A stretch of 64,000 bases of DNA from Deltaproteobacteria bacterium (GTDB lineage Bacteria; Myxococcota_A; UBA9160; UBA4427): contig PBFW01000005.1 of NCBI GenBank assembly GCA_002719955.1, positions 79,545-143,544 on the forward strand, read 5' to 3'. Both the position numbers and the translations under genes were made by a program. Below are positions 42,729 to 51,283 of this stretch, in pieces. Under the pieces are notes generated by a model, which did no database searches, had not been told where the DNA came from, and was given only the letters and a program-made list of their open reading frames with translations. Each line of letters starts with the position of its first letter. Position 1 is the stretch's first letter.

Positions 42729-43730
42729 ATGGCGATTCCCCTGAAGGGCCCCGAAAGACCCCTGGTCGTACGCACCGACGACGCCCGCTTCGCGAACCTT
42801 CCCGGCTATCCCTTCGAGCCGCATTACGTCGAGGTCGGCAATCCCGTCGCGGTGGGGACGCTTCGCATGCACTACATCGACGAGGGGCCCAAGGATGCGC
42901 CGGTCGTGCTGATGATCCATGGCGAGCCGGCCTGGTCCTATCTCTACCGAAAGCTGATCCCGGTCTTTGCTGAGGCGGGGCTGCGCGCGATCTCGGTCGA
43001 TCAGATGGGCTTCGGGCGCTCGGACAAACTCACTTTTGCCCCCCATTACACCTTCGAACGACATGTCGAGTGGGTGCGCGAACTCGTGGTCGCCCTCGAC
43101 CTGCGCGATATTACGCTGGTCTGTCAGGACTGGGGCGGGCCGATCGGGATGGGCGTTCTCTCACGCGAGATGGATCGTTTCAGTCGCGTCGCAGCCGGGA
43201 ATACGATGCTGCACACAGCGGAGGCCGAGCTCGAGGGCCGGATCGAGTGGGCCGCGCACGCGAGTGGTGAGTTGAACTCGACGGTCGGCAACCTCTTGCT
43301 CGATTGGAGGCACGAATCGCATCGAGCAGCCGAGTTCGAGGCGAGCTCGTCAATTCCATTTGCTACCGCGCGGGGCGTCGAACCCGAAGTCGCGGCAGCC
43401 TACGATGCGCCCTTTCCGAGCGAATGGCACAAGGCTGCGGTGCGTCACTACCCGCTCTTGATTCCGGTGACCCGAACCGATCCGGGAGCGGCGATCAATC
43501 TCGCGACGTGGGAGGCTCTCTCGCGGTTCGACAGGCCCTTCCTGACAATTTTTGGCGATTCGGATCCGGCGACTCGAGGCTGGGATCAGATCTTCCGCGA
43601 ACGTGTGCCCGGCGCGAAGGGCCAGCCCCACCAGATCCTCGAGCGGGCGGGACATTTCTGGCAGGAGGATTGTGGCGCTGCGGCCGCGCGAATCATCGTG
43701 GACTGGATCCGCTCGACGCGCGAACTCTGA
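42729..43730 (+). CDS. Haloalkane dehalogenase, HLD-I type
   Basis: 333 residues of the alpha/beta-hydrolase fold. The nucleophile is Asp134 in VCQDWGG, with Trp135 as a halide-stabilising residue. HGEPAWSYLYRKLIP (64-78) supplies the oxyanion region with Glu66. Asp277 or Asp279 (FGDSDPAT) and His309 (AGHFWQE) complete the triad. This combination is diagnostic of HLD-I haloalkane dehalogenases (DhlA/DmlA relatives), which hydrolyse carbon-halogen bonds of alkanes. The second halide ligand in the cap domain cannot be fixed by eye. Epoxide hydrolases are an alternative, but HGEP with QDWGG favours dehalogenase. Confidence 0.85.
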   Translation: MAIPLKGPERPLVVRTDDARFANLPGYPFEPHYVEVGNPVAVGTLRMHYIDEGPKDAPVVLMIHGEPAWSYLYRKLIPVFAEAGLRAISVDQMGFGRSDKLTFAPHYTFERHVEWVRELVVALDLRDITLVCQDWGGPIGMGVLSREMDRFSRVAAGNTMLHTAEAELEGRIEWAAHASGELNSTVGNLLLDWRHESHRAAEFEASSSIPFATARGVEPEVAAAYDAPFPSEWHKAAVRHYPLLIPVTRTDPGAAINLATWEALSRFDRPFLTIFGDSDPATRGWDQIFRERVPGAKGQPHQILERAGHFWQEDCGAAAARIIVDWIRSTREL

Positions 43731-43837
43731 GCGCAGCTGGGCGGCCTGTTCTCAACCGGCCCCGACCGACGTCGGCGGCTGCCGGGAATCTCTGCGAAGC
43801 CATGCTGCGGTTCTCCGGTCAAGCGTCGGAAATGAAG

Positions 43838-43873
43838 AAGCGCCGCATCGGTCTGGGCTGATGCGGCGCTTTT
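43838..43873 (+). terminator. Rho-independent terminator
   Basis: AAGCGCCGCATC (43838-43849) and GATGCGGCGCTT (43860-43871) form a perfect 12-bp GC-rich stem with a ten-base loop, followed by TT. It lies about 110 bases after the dehalogenase stop and 55 bases before the end of the convergent gene, so it may act in both directions. Confidence 0.75.
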
Positions 43874-43928
43874 CCAACTCGATCCTTGCTTCGCGCCTCG
43901 GGAGATGTGTCCTGGGGACGGAAGCGAT

Positions 43929-44483
43929 CTACTTCACGCGCTTGAGCGTGTTCTTGTCGGTGTGGTCCATTTCGCCCGCGGTGGCTGTCATCTCCATGAT
44001 CGTATTCTCATCGTAGGTCCAGGTATCCCCTTCGATCGTGCAGCTGAGCTTGTACTCGATGCATTTTGCGTTCTGGATCAGATAGGGGTTCGAGAGGACG
44101 CCAAAAGCCTCCTGGCCGATCTTTGCGTTCATCTCGAAGGACGTCGCATCCGCTGCGCAATTACCACCGGCGAGGATCGTCGAGCCGCGGGGCACCATGA
44201 AGCAGCGCATCACTTCGCCGCGATCCTTGTCCCAGAGCCAGTAGCCGAGTTCGGTGTGAAAGACCTCGTCCTCACCCTTTCGCTTGGCCGCGGTCGTGTA
44301 GTCGATGACCCAGAGCTTCTGCGGTCCGTTGTCGACATCGCCAATGATATTGAAGACCGCCTTCTCGGTGTAGGGGGTCTCGATGATCTCCTTCTTGCCA
44401 TAGTCGTAGGAGATATTGACGCCCTGATCGCCTTCCCATGTGCCGATGAGGCCGGCGAGCGGTCCGAACTGTTCGTTAGCCAT
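43929..44483 (-). CDS. Nitrobindin/lipocalin-like beta-barrel protein
   Basis: 184 residues from ATG 44483, preceded by GAGAGGG. The start FGPLAGLIGTWEGDQGVNISYDYG recalls the 'LxGxWxG' opening of fatty-acid-binding or heme-binding beta-barrel (nitrobindin-like) proteins. Alternating strands follow (KLWVIDYTTAAKR, ELGYWLWDKDRGEVMRCFMVPRG, CIEYKLSCTIEGDTWTYDE). The conserved C-terminal heme-ligand His of nitrobindins is not evident, so heme binding is uncertain. Role unknown; ligand carriage in the surrounding catabolic region is a guess. Confidence 0.65.
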   Translation of the reverse strand: MANEQFGPLAGLIGTWEGDQGVNISYDYGKKEIIETPYTEKAVFNIIGDVDNGPQKLWVIDYTTAAKRKGEDEVFHTELGYWLWDKDRGEVMRCFMVPRGSTILAGGNCAADATSFEMNAKIGQEAFGVLSNPYLIQNAKCIEYKLSCTIEGDTWTYDENTIMEMTATAGEMDHTDKNTLKRVK

Positions 44484-44802
44484 TCTGATTCCCTCTCGTT
44501 TGGATGCGGCGCCCGTCCGGGCGCTTGTTGAGACGCTTCCCCGCCGCCGGCTGCCCGGTCCGAACAAGTTGCGTCGGTCGATGATCTAGAGCGCTGCGAG
44601 CATCGCCTCGGCTGTGCTCATTGCGAATTCTGTGGGCGCATCGGCGGTGACTCTCGCGGAGGCTCCATCCTCGTCGCCGTCGCGCACGATAGCATGCCCC
44701 CGGCCCGCGCAGGGCCTCGAAGGATGCGCTTTTCGCGCCGGGAGGCGCATTCGCAACGGCGCTTGTTGGTAGACTCGCAGCCAACCCACCCTGGAGATTC
44801 GC

Positions 44803-45435
44803 ATGCCCCGATCGTTCTACCCCGCCCGCCCACCCGCCTGCACCGAACGACGAAAGCCATCGGCGAAGCTCCTCCTCGTCGTCGGCGGCGCGCTCGTTCT
44901 GATCGCATTTCAGGTCGCTGCTGCCAAAACCGGCTCGAACCAAAATTCCTTCGACGATTTTCCCGGGGTATTGAGCCAACCGGGAATCGATAGCCGGGAT
45001 CGTCTGGCAATCCTCAACCTGATCCACTTCTATTCGCATCTCGCCGACGGGCTTCAGACCGATCTATTCGGCCACTTTTTCAGCGAGAACGCCGTCTTTG
45101 CGATCGTGCCCTACGGCGCCGACCCGGACGATCCGCAATGGATCATGGGGAAGAGTCGGGCCGAGATCGTCGATTCCCTGAGGCCGCGCCACGCCGCCTT
45201 TCGTGGAGAGAAGGTGCAGCGGCGTCATTTTCTCACGAATCCCATCATCTGGGAGCAGACGCGGGAGAGCGCGCGGGTCGGCGTCTACCTGCAGCTGCAT
45301 TCGATCACGCGGGGCGGCGCGTCGGAGCTCGTTGGAACGGGCCGTTACGAGGGCCGCGCGATCAAGACCCCGCATGGCTGGCGGATCTCCGAATGGACGA
45401 TCTACTCGGATCAGACGCTCGACGAGCCAACATGA
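44803..45435 (+). CDS. Membrane-anchored or secreted SnoaL/NTF2-like protein
   Basis: 210 residues. GGAG precedes ATG 44803. A hydrophobic segment (KLLLVVGGALVLIAFQVAAA, ~21-41) is a signal anchor or signal peptide. The following domain has the NTF2/SnoaL pattern: DSRDRLAILNLIHFYSHLADG, LFGHFFSENAVFAIVP, RRHFLTNPIIWEQ and WRISEWTIYSDQ. Family members are isomerases, dehydratases or ligand-binding proteins; extracytoplasmic versions are less studied. Confidence 0.78.
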   Translation: MPRSFYPARPPACTERRKPSAKLLLVVGGALVLIAFQVAAAKTGSNQNSFDDFPGVLSQPGIDSRDRLAILNLIHFYSHLADGLQTDLFGHFFSENAVFAIVPYGADPDDPQWIMGKSRAEIVDSLRPRHAAFRGEKVQRRHFLTNPIIWEQTRESARVGVYLQLHSITRGGASELVGTGRYEGRAIKTPHGWRISEWTIYSDQTLDEPT

Positions 45436-45553
45436 TCGAGACGATGGATGGGGGCCTCGCGGCGGCGGGTACTCGCTATCGTCCGTGTCCAGATGACCCG
45501 CGCTCGCCCCACCGATCGCCCCTTATTTCCGCCATGATGATTGGAGCCTCGAA

Positions 45554-46486
45554 ATGGAACTCGACCTGGATCGCCTGGACCCGGAACTCGCTGTCATTCT
45601 GCCCGCGCTGCCGGCCGAGCTGGCCGATATCAATCGCGACAATATCGGCGCGGTCCGTGAGATGATGGGGGCACAACCGGTCGAAAAGCCGCCGACGACG
45701 GTCCGGGTCGAAGAGCGCACCCTTCCCTCCCCCAACGGTGACGTTCGCGTTTTCGTCTATAGCCGTCCGTCGTCCGCACCGCGGGCGGGCATGCTCTGGA
45801 TTCACGGAGGGGGCTACCTCTTCGGTTCGGCCGAAGACGATCGAGCACGCCTCATCGCCGAAAAACTCGAATGCACCGTCGTCTCTGCCGACTATCGGCT
45901 CGCTCCGGAGCATCCCTTTCCCGCGGGTCCAGAGGATTGTTATGCCGCCCTGCTCTGGATGGTCGAGAACGCGACGGAACTCGGACTCGACCCCGCCCGG
46001 ATCGCGATCGGCGGAGCGAGCGCAGGCGGCGGGATGGCCGCGGGGCTCGCGTTGATGCTGCGCGACAGAGGCGGACCCGCGATCGCCCTGCAGCTGCTCC
46101 TCTATCCGATGATCGATAATCTTCACGACACCCCGTCGGGCCAGTACACGAACCACCCGGTCTGGAACCAACGCACTTCGTTCAACGCCTGGGAAATGTA
46201 CCTGGACGGAGTCCCGGGAAAGGATGCCTCTCCCTACGCCGCGGCCACTCGCGCGACTGACCTCACGGGCCTGCCCCCCGCGTATCTCTGCGTCGGCTCC
46301 GAAGATCTCTTTCGGGACGAGGATATCGACTACGCCCGCCGGCTCATCGCCGCGGGCGGCGTCTGCGAATTGAGCGTCTACCCGGGGCTCTTTCACGGTG
46401 GCGACTCGTTCCTGCCCGAGGCCAGCGTCAGCCAGCGTCTGGAGCGCGGATTCCTCCACGCCCTGGGACAGAAACTCGGGGCCTGA
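45554..46486 (+). CDS. Alpha/beta hydrolase, hormone-sensitive-lipase family esterase
   Basis: 310 residues. The oxyanion HGGG motif (84-87), nucleophile Ser156 in GGASAGGG, Asp251 in VGSEDLF and His281 in GLFHGG form a full HSL-family set. Such enzymes hydrolyse short- to medium-chain esters. No signal peptide is visible, so it is cytoplasmic. GGAG lies eight bases before the ATG. It follows the SnoaL-like gene on the same strand. Confidence 0.92.
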   Translation: MELDLDRLDPELAVILPALPAELADINRDNIGAVREMMGAQPVEKPPTTVRVEERTLPSPNGDVRVFVYSRPSSAPRAGMLWIHGGGYLFGSAEDDRARLIAEKLECTVVSADYRLAPEHPFPAGPEDCYAALLWMVENATELGLDPARIAIGGASAGGGMAAGLALMLRDRGGPAIALQLLLYPMIDNLHDTPSGQYTNHPVWNQRTSFNAWEMYLDGVPGKDASPYAAATRATDLTGLPPAYLCVGSEDLFRDEDIDYARRLIAAGGVCELSVYPGLFHGGDSFLPEASVSQRLERGFLHALGQKLGA

Positions 46487-46518
46487 GCACGCTCGGGGTC
46501 GCCGGGCGGGATCCGAGA

Positions 46519-47559
46519 TCAATCCGGTTCAGGCTCGCTCCGAAGGCGTCCGCCCGCAAAGATCGTCTCGATGAGCGGGCCGTCCGCACGCAACATATAA
46601 CAGGGCCCGGGACCGGAGAGTCTGGAATTCGGAGGCCGGGCGGACGAAGAGGGGATGAGAGAATTCGACACCGCCACCCCGACCTGAGTCATCCCCGGAG
46701 CCAGGCAGAGGAGCGCGGAGAGCAGACACGCATCGACCCGTCGCGTTCCGAATCGCTCGAGACAGAATCGTGCCATGCCGCCGCCGAGGGAGCGCCCCTC
46801 GAAATCTCCGAGTTCATCGCTGCGAATGGTCCAGGGCGAGTCCTCGCAAGCCGGTCCCGATCTGGATCGTTCTCGCGCTCGGACATTCCCGATCTGCCAT
46901 CCCTTTAGATCGACCTCGGCGAGGACCCCCACCTCCTCATAGCGAAAGAGCACCTCGCTTCCGTTCTCGTGGTTGGGCGCGTAGAAGACATCCGCGAGAC
47001 GCACGCTGAGATTGGATGTGGCATCACCTTCCGACGGGAAGAAGGCATCGAAGCAGAGACTACGTTTTGCGAGGCGATCGCCGACCTTTCTCTCTTCGCG
47101 ATAGGCCGGGTTCTCATCGCGCATGAATTGAAAGCGTGAAACGAACGCGCTCAACTCCTGGAAGAGCGTATTGACATGGGTGCAGCCTAGCGGGCCGCCA
47201 AAACACTGCTTGAGCGAGGACGCGAAGCCCGCGCCCAAGGGCGTTCCGACCAGCGCTGTGAGACGGTCCACCGGGTCGCGGCAGCACTCACCCTTCGTGG
47301 CCCGATTGGCCTCGTGCATCACGTGCGACTGATTCCACTCGATGCGTTCGATGATTCCGGTCTCCACCGCGAACGATCCAAGGAATTCCATCTTGTGAAT
47401 GATGCCCGCGGTTGCAATCCGCCCGCCCAGTCCCATCAATCCAGCCTTTCGCAGGTCGAGGATATCCGCACGAAACTCTACCGAGTCGCCCTCGCCCTGG
47501 GTCAGGGCAACCGCCAGGCAGCGGGTGTGGACGGGCTCTCCCGAAACGTCGAATACCAT
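46519..47559 (-). CDS. DUF2889-domain protein
   Basis: 346 residues. The central segment GECCRDPVDRLTALVGTPLGAGFASSLKQCFGGPLGCTHVNTLFQEL (positions ~90-137, described as a pattern) fits DUF2889, with its invariant CTH motif. An N-terminal strand region and a C-terminal extension are unassigned. Function of DUF2889 is unknown, although its members frequently occur with CoA-ester or fatty-acid catabolism genes. No signal peptide. Confidence 0.75.
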   Translation of the reverse strand: MVFDVSGEPVHTRCLAVALTQGEGDSVEFRADILDLRKAGLMGLGGRIATAGIIHKMEFLGSFAVETGIIERIEWNQSHVMHEANRATKGECCRDPVDRLTALVGTPLGAGFASSLKQCFGGPLGCTHVNTLFQELSAFVSRFQFMRDENPAYREERKVGDRLAKRSLCFDAFFPSEGDATSNLSVRLADVFYAPNHENGSEVLFRYEEVGVLAEVDLKGWQIGNVRARERSRSGPACEDSPWTIRSDELGDFEGRSLGGGMARFCLERFGTRRVDACLLSALLCLAPGMTQVGVAVSNSLIPSSSARPPNSRLSGPGPCYMLRADGPLIETIFAGGRLRSEPEPD

Positions 47560-47771
47560 TCTGCACAGTTCCTTCCCAGACAGCGAAAGCGGGTCGATGA
47601 GGTCCGACCGGGGTGGCCCGAGACCCTACCACCCCGAGTCCAGTCGCGGACGGCTCAAATTGCATCCTCGCCGTCGTGTTTTTCGCTCGTTTCAATCGAG
47701 CGCGCCCGAGCGGGCCCACCCGGATGGCTCGCGCTCGGTCGGTCCGGGGATCTCCGCACTCGTTTCCTGAT

Positions 47772-48443
47772 TCAGGCCCCGCCGAAGAGTGCCGGATGAA
47801 ATATTCGGATCAGCAGCACCGCGATTCCGCCGGCAGCGAGCGCCAGCGGGGCCTCGATGAATGCCCGCCAGCCGCCGCGAGCGAAGGGAAGGAGCGAGGT
47901 CTCCTCGTAAAAGCTCCGAAACGCCTCTTGCCCTCCTGCGAGGTGGCGCTGATCCTGATGCCAACAGCCGATCAGGGCCACGATGGGCATACCGCCGAAG
48001 AACGCGAGGTCGGCCCCGTGAATGCGCGCCACGAAGAGATGCAGCAATCCGAAGAATGCGATGCCCATGAAAAGGGGATGTCGTGTGATCCGCAGGACGC
48101 CGCGCACCTCCCCCGTTCCGGGCGCGAGCGAAGCGGGGCTCGCATTCGAGAAGGATCCGATCAGGAGCGTGAAGGCAAGCGCCATCACGAGGTAGACCGG
48201 CGGGTGTATCCATGCGAATGCGCCACCGTACCAGAGTTCGGCTCCCGCGTGTTTATGAGTCGAATAGATCCAGACGAGTGGTATGAAGATCGCCAGTGCG
48301 ATGGCGGAATACACCCCCAGAAAACCCTGCGCACCGAGACGTGCGACGAGTTTCGGTCGGAGCCTTTGACTCGAAAAACCTGTATGCGTCGCCAAAAAGA
48401 GCGTCCACAATGCAACGATCGTCGGTGTCACCCAGGCGTCCAT
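47772..48443 (-). CDS. NnrU-family membrane protein
   Basis: 223 residues with about six transmembrane helices. The family motif RGVLRITRHPLFMGIAFFGLLHL lies near residue 114, and YEETSLLPF is near the end. NnrU was named from denitrification loci, and homologues include carotenoid-modifying isomerases (Z-ISO) that bind heme. No denitrification gene occurs here, so the actual role is open. Confidence 0.85.
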   Translation of the reverse strand: MDAWVTPTIVALWTLFLATHTGFSSQRLRPKLVARLGAQGFLGVYSAIALAIFIPLVWIYSTHKHAGAELWYGGAFAWIHPPVYLVMALAFTLLIGSFSNASPASLAPGTGEVRGVLRITRHPLFMGIAFFGLLHLFVARIHGADLAFFGGMPIVALIGCWHQDQRHLAGGQEAFRSFYEETSLLPFARGGWRAFIEAPLALAAGGIAVLLIRIFHPALFGGA

Positions 48444-48551
48444 CTATCCCCCTTGCAGGCGCGAAAAGTCCGCGCGGAAGATTGCACAGTATCCGAGGTC
48501 CAACACGAACCTATCGAAGGCGCACCGCGTCTCGCTTCGATTCGCCGCCGC

Positions 48552-49331
48552 CTATCTGGGCTTTTCCCCCGCGACCATCACTCGATGGATCTCACGATAC
48601 TCCTCGCCGTAGTCGTGCAGCGCATAATGCATCGTGCAGCGATTGTCCCAGACCGCGACATCTCCCACCGACCACGACCAACGGCAGGTGTATTCCGGCT
48701 GCTCCATCGTGTCGAAGAAGAACCGCAGCAGAGGCTCCGCCTGTCTGACCGGCACGTCTTTCAGTCCCGTGGTCCATCCGCGATTGACCCAGAGCGCTTC
48801 GCGTCCGGTGCGCGGATGCGTTCGAACGACGGGATGGGGATTTGTTTCGGAGACCCCTGGATGCCCGTGAATCGCCTGGAGATGGCGTGCCATCTCCTGA
48901 ATGGGTGGAGTCAGTTCGTCGAAGGCGCGATAGGTGTCGAGCCAGAGCGTGTCGCCACCACGCGGAGGAAGCGTTCGAATCGCGATGATCGAAGCACCGG
49001 GGGGCGATTCTCGAAAAGTCGCGTCCGCGTGCCAGAAGTTGGCGGCGTTTCGTCCGCTGTCGATCACCAGGATCAGGTTCTCGTCGTCGACGTAACGAGC
49101 GGTCGCTCGATCTTCCTGGCGGCCTTCGATGTGAACCTCGGGTTCACCGAATAGGCCGGCGAGCGCCGTGTGTTGCGCCGGCGTTGGATTCAGTTCGGGA
49201 AAGAAGAGAACCTGATGGGTATCCAGAGCTTCGAGCAGGCTATCGCGACAGACCCGATCCAGAGCCGAAGCGACGAGCCCATCCACTCGTGCACCGAGCG
49301 CCGCGCGGAGAGGTTCGATCTGGATTGGCAT
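48552..49331 (-). CDS. TauD/TfdA-family Fe(II)/2-oxoglutarate dioxygenase
   Basis: About 259 residues from ATG 49331. Iron ligands are His101-x-Asp103 (WHADATF) and distal His235 (RCTMHYALHDY), and the 2-oxoglutarate Arg is Arg250 (EIHRVMVAG). Substrates in the family include taurine, alkyl sulfates and phenoxyacetates. A TauE/SafE-type exporter is encoded divergently 82 bases away, which points to a sulfonate or sulfate-ester substrate releasing sulfite or an inorganic anion; this is inference. Confidence 0.92.
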   Translation of the reverse strand: MPIQIEPLRAALGARVDGLVASALDRVCRDSLLEALDTHQVLFFPELNPTPAQHTALAGLFGEPEVHIEGRQEDRATARYVDDENLILVIDSGRNAANFWHADATFRESPPGASIIAIRTLPPRGGDTLWLDTYRAFDELTPPIQEMARHLQAIHGHPGVSETNPHPVVRTHPRTGREALWVNRGWTTGLKDVPVRQAEPLLRFFFDTMEQPEYTCRWSWSVGDVAVWDNRCTMHYALHDYGEEYREIHRVMVAGEKPR

Positions 49332-49413
49332 GACGGATTCGCCCTTCGTCGAGTGAACCGAATAGGATACGCGTTCTCGCCCGGCCGCAAGAGCCCTGCG
49401 ATAGCCTTGAGGC

Positions 49414-50154
49414 ATGAACGAGAACGACCTCTTCATCGTGGCCATCGCATCGCTGGTCGGTTCCTTCGTCAAGAGCGTCACGGGGATGGGCTACCCCTTG
49501 ATTGCGATTCCGATCCTCGCGCTCTCGGTCGGTTTGGAGTCGGCGGCGGTCGTGATCGCGATCCCGAACGCCTTCGCCAACCTGCTTCTGAATGTAGGTG
49601 TTCGCGAAGAGAGACATCGGACGCGGGATCTTCCGGTTCTGGTCGTGACATCGATTCTCGGGGCCATCCTCGGAACCCTCGTGCTCGTCGAAGCACCGGA
49701 GGAGCCCCTGCTCATCGGCCTCGCCCTCACGGTCTTCGCGTTCGTCATCCAACGAATTCGTGCCCCGAAACTCAACCTGACCGAGGCGACGACCCGCCGC
49801 TGGGCGCCATGGGTCGGTTCACTGGCTGGATTCAGTCAGGGGGCTGTCGGCGTCTCGGGGCCGATCGTCGCCATGTGGATGCACGGATATCGGTTGCCCA
49901 AGAACGCCTATGTCTTCTCGGTGACCGCGCTCTTTCTGGTATCGGGCGTGACGCAGCTCGCCGTGCTGGTGGCCTCGGGGCAATACGGTCGAGATCGACT
50001 GCTTGCCTCCGGTGTGGCGCTGGCCGCGACGCTCTGCATGATCCCGATCGGCACTCGCATGAGGTCCCGGATCGGGGGCGACACCTTCGAACAATTGATC
50101 CTCGTATTGCTGGTCGTCTCGGGCGCGTCCCTGGTCTGGAGAGCCTTCCACTGA
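49414..50154 (+). CDS. TauE/SafE-family anion exporter
   Basis: 246 residues with roughly seven to eight hydrophobic helices and the family signatures VGSFVKSVTGMGYPL near the N-terminus and VGSLAGFSQGAVGVSGPIVAMW in the second repeat. TSUP proteins move sulfite, sulfonates or other small organosulfur anions. Divergent from the TauD-type dioxygenase gene, a functionally sensible pair. Confidence 0.88.
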   Translation: MNENDLFIVAIASLVGSFVKSVTGMGYPLIAIPILALSVGLESAAVVIAIPNAFANLLLNVGVREERHRTRDLPVLVVTSILGAILGTLVLVEAPEEPLLIGLALTVFAFVIQRIRAPKLNLTEATTRRWAPWVGSLAGFSQGAVGVSGPIVAMWMHGYRLPKNAYVFSVTALFLVSGVTQLAVLVASGQYGRDRLLASGVALAATLCMIPIGTRMRSRIGGDTFEQLILVLLVVSGASLVWRAFH

Positions 50155-50227
50155 GCCCAAGAGTCGTGATTCGGGATTGTCATTCTGCCACACAGATCTG
50201 ATTCTCACGTTTTGAATCAAGCGCTTC

Positions 50228-50250
50228 GAACGGACGTTCTAAACGTTCGT
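50228..50250 (+). promoter_or_regulatory. TetR-type operator preserved before a dead regulator gene
   Basis: GAACG (50228-50232) and CGTTC (50244-50248) are inverted, and ACGTTC also repeats directly at 50234-50239 and 50243-50248. This GAACG/CGTTC symmetry is common at TetR-family-controlled efflux promoters. It lies about 75 bases before the broken tetR-type gene. Confidence 0.4.
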
Positions 50251-50295
50251 TTGACCCAGGAGTTCACCATTTCTCTCCCGAACCCACCCTATTCC

Positions 50296-50572
50296 GTCGA
50301 AGCTGCTCCGCCGCCACGCCACGCCGCGGGGATACGCGCGAACGATTGATGGACGCAGCGGAACGCCTTTTCGCCGAACGCGGCGTGAGATCGAGATCGC
50401 CTATCAACTGACGAATGGACTACTGGTTCATTTCGCGGCCGGGCACGTCACAGGCGAAGAGGAGAAAGGACCGAACGAGGGTGACGACACCGTGCTGGAC
50501 GGGTTGCTCACCTACGCCGTCGCAGGACTTCGCAGCCCGGAAGAGCCTCCCGATGCAGGAGTGATGCGATGA
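50296..50572 (+). pseudogene. Broken TetR-family regulator (internal deletion)
   Basis: The frame reads RGDTRERLMDAAERLFAERGV, a textbook TetR N-terminus, then runs into a stop shortly after. In another frame the C-terminal end of a TetR ligand domain resumes (EIAYQLTNGLLVHFAAGHV ... DGLLTYAVAGLRSP) and stops at TGA 50570-50572. The helix-turn-helix core and most of the ligand domain (roughly 100 codons or more) are missing. The stop overlaps the ATG of the next relic gene (ATGA), preserving the old operon junction. Confidence 0.75.
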
Positions 50573-51283
50573 ATCAGCGTATCGTCGTCCCCCTCGCGAT
50601 CCTGGGGTCGGACTCCTGGCTTGGCCCTGCTCATCGCCACCCGGCCCGAGATCGTACTGCGAGCGCGTCGAAATCGGTCAATTCGTTCGCCGCGGCGCCG
50701 AGCTCTACGCGATCGAAGACGCCGAGATTCTCCTTCCGATCCCGGATCGCGAGCTGGCCGACCTCGATCTTCTGCATCCCTTCCACGACGCGAGTCGAGG
50801 TGAATTATTCGATGGCCCCATCGTTCGTGTGGGTGCCGATTTCGCCGGGATGAAGAGCGAATGGATCGGACTCCTCGTGCGTATTGCGGCGGAGATCGAC
50901 ACGCTCAGCCGGATGGTGACCGTGGTGGCACGGATCGTGCGATCCCTACGGACGTTCCCCAGCCGGTCCGGGTGCACCCATGCCGCCGGACACTTCATAG
51001 AAGCCGAAATCGAGGGCCGCGAGGTCGTGGGCGCAATCGTGCTCCCGAGCGTGGCGCTGCGCGGGGATGGACGCGTCTTCGTGGTGGATTCCGGCGGGCG
51101 ACTGCGATTCCGAAACGGTGAAGTCCTCCGCAACCGTCGTAACGAAATCGTGGTGAGCGCGTGTCTGCGCGCGGGGAGAGAGTGATCGTCGCGGAGGCTG
51201 TCGGCGGGATGCGAGTAAGCGTCGCCGACGAGAACCCCGCCCTCGCGGAGCTCCGCCCCGGGCTCGAGCGCTCTCGTGAATAG
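50569..51283 (+). pseudogene. Broken RND membrane-fusion protein (HlyD/AcrA type)
   Basis: The start MNQRIVVPLAILG is soon frameshifted. Recognisable fragments follow in different frames: VEIGQFVRRGAELYAIED (lipoyl-like strand), then HFIEAEIEGREVVGAIVLPSVALRGDGRVFVVD (beta-barrel, AcrA-like), then VIVAEAVGGMRVSVADEN to TAG 51281-51283 after a one-base shift near 51180. The hairpin domain is largely lost. Length and damage rule out a working adaptor. Confidence 0.78.

Noticed and set aside
44586..44804. A 72-codon minus-strand frame with a protein-like end (TEFAMSTAEAMLAAL)
   Set aside because: The N-terminal part is low-complexity, it overlaps the promoter of the SnoaL-like gene and no family is recognised; too weak to call, even as a relic.
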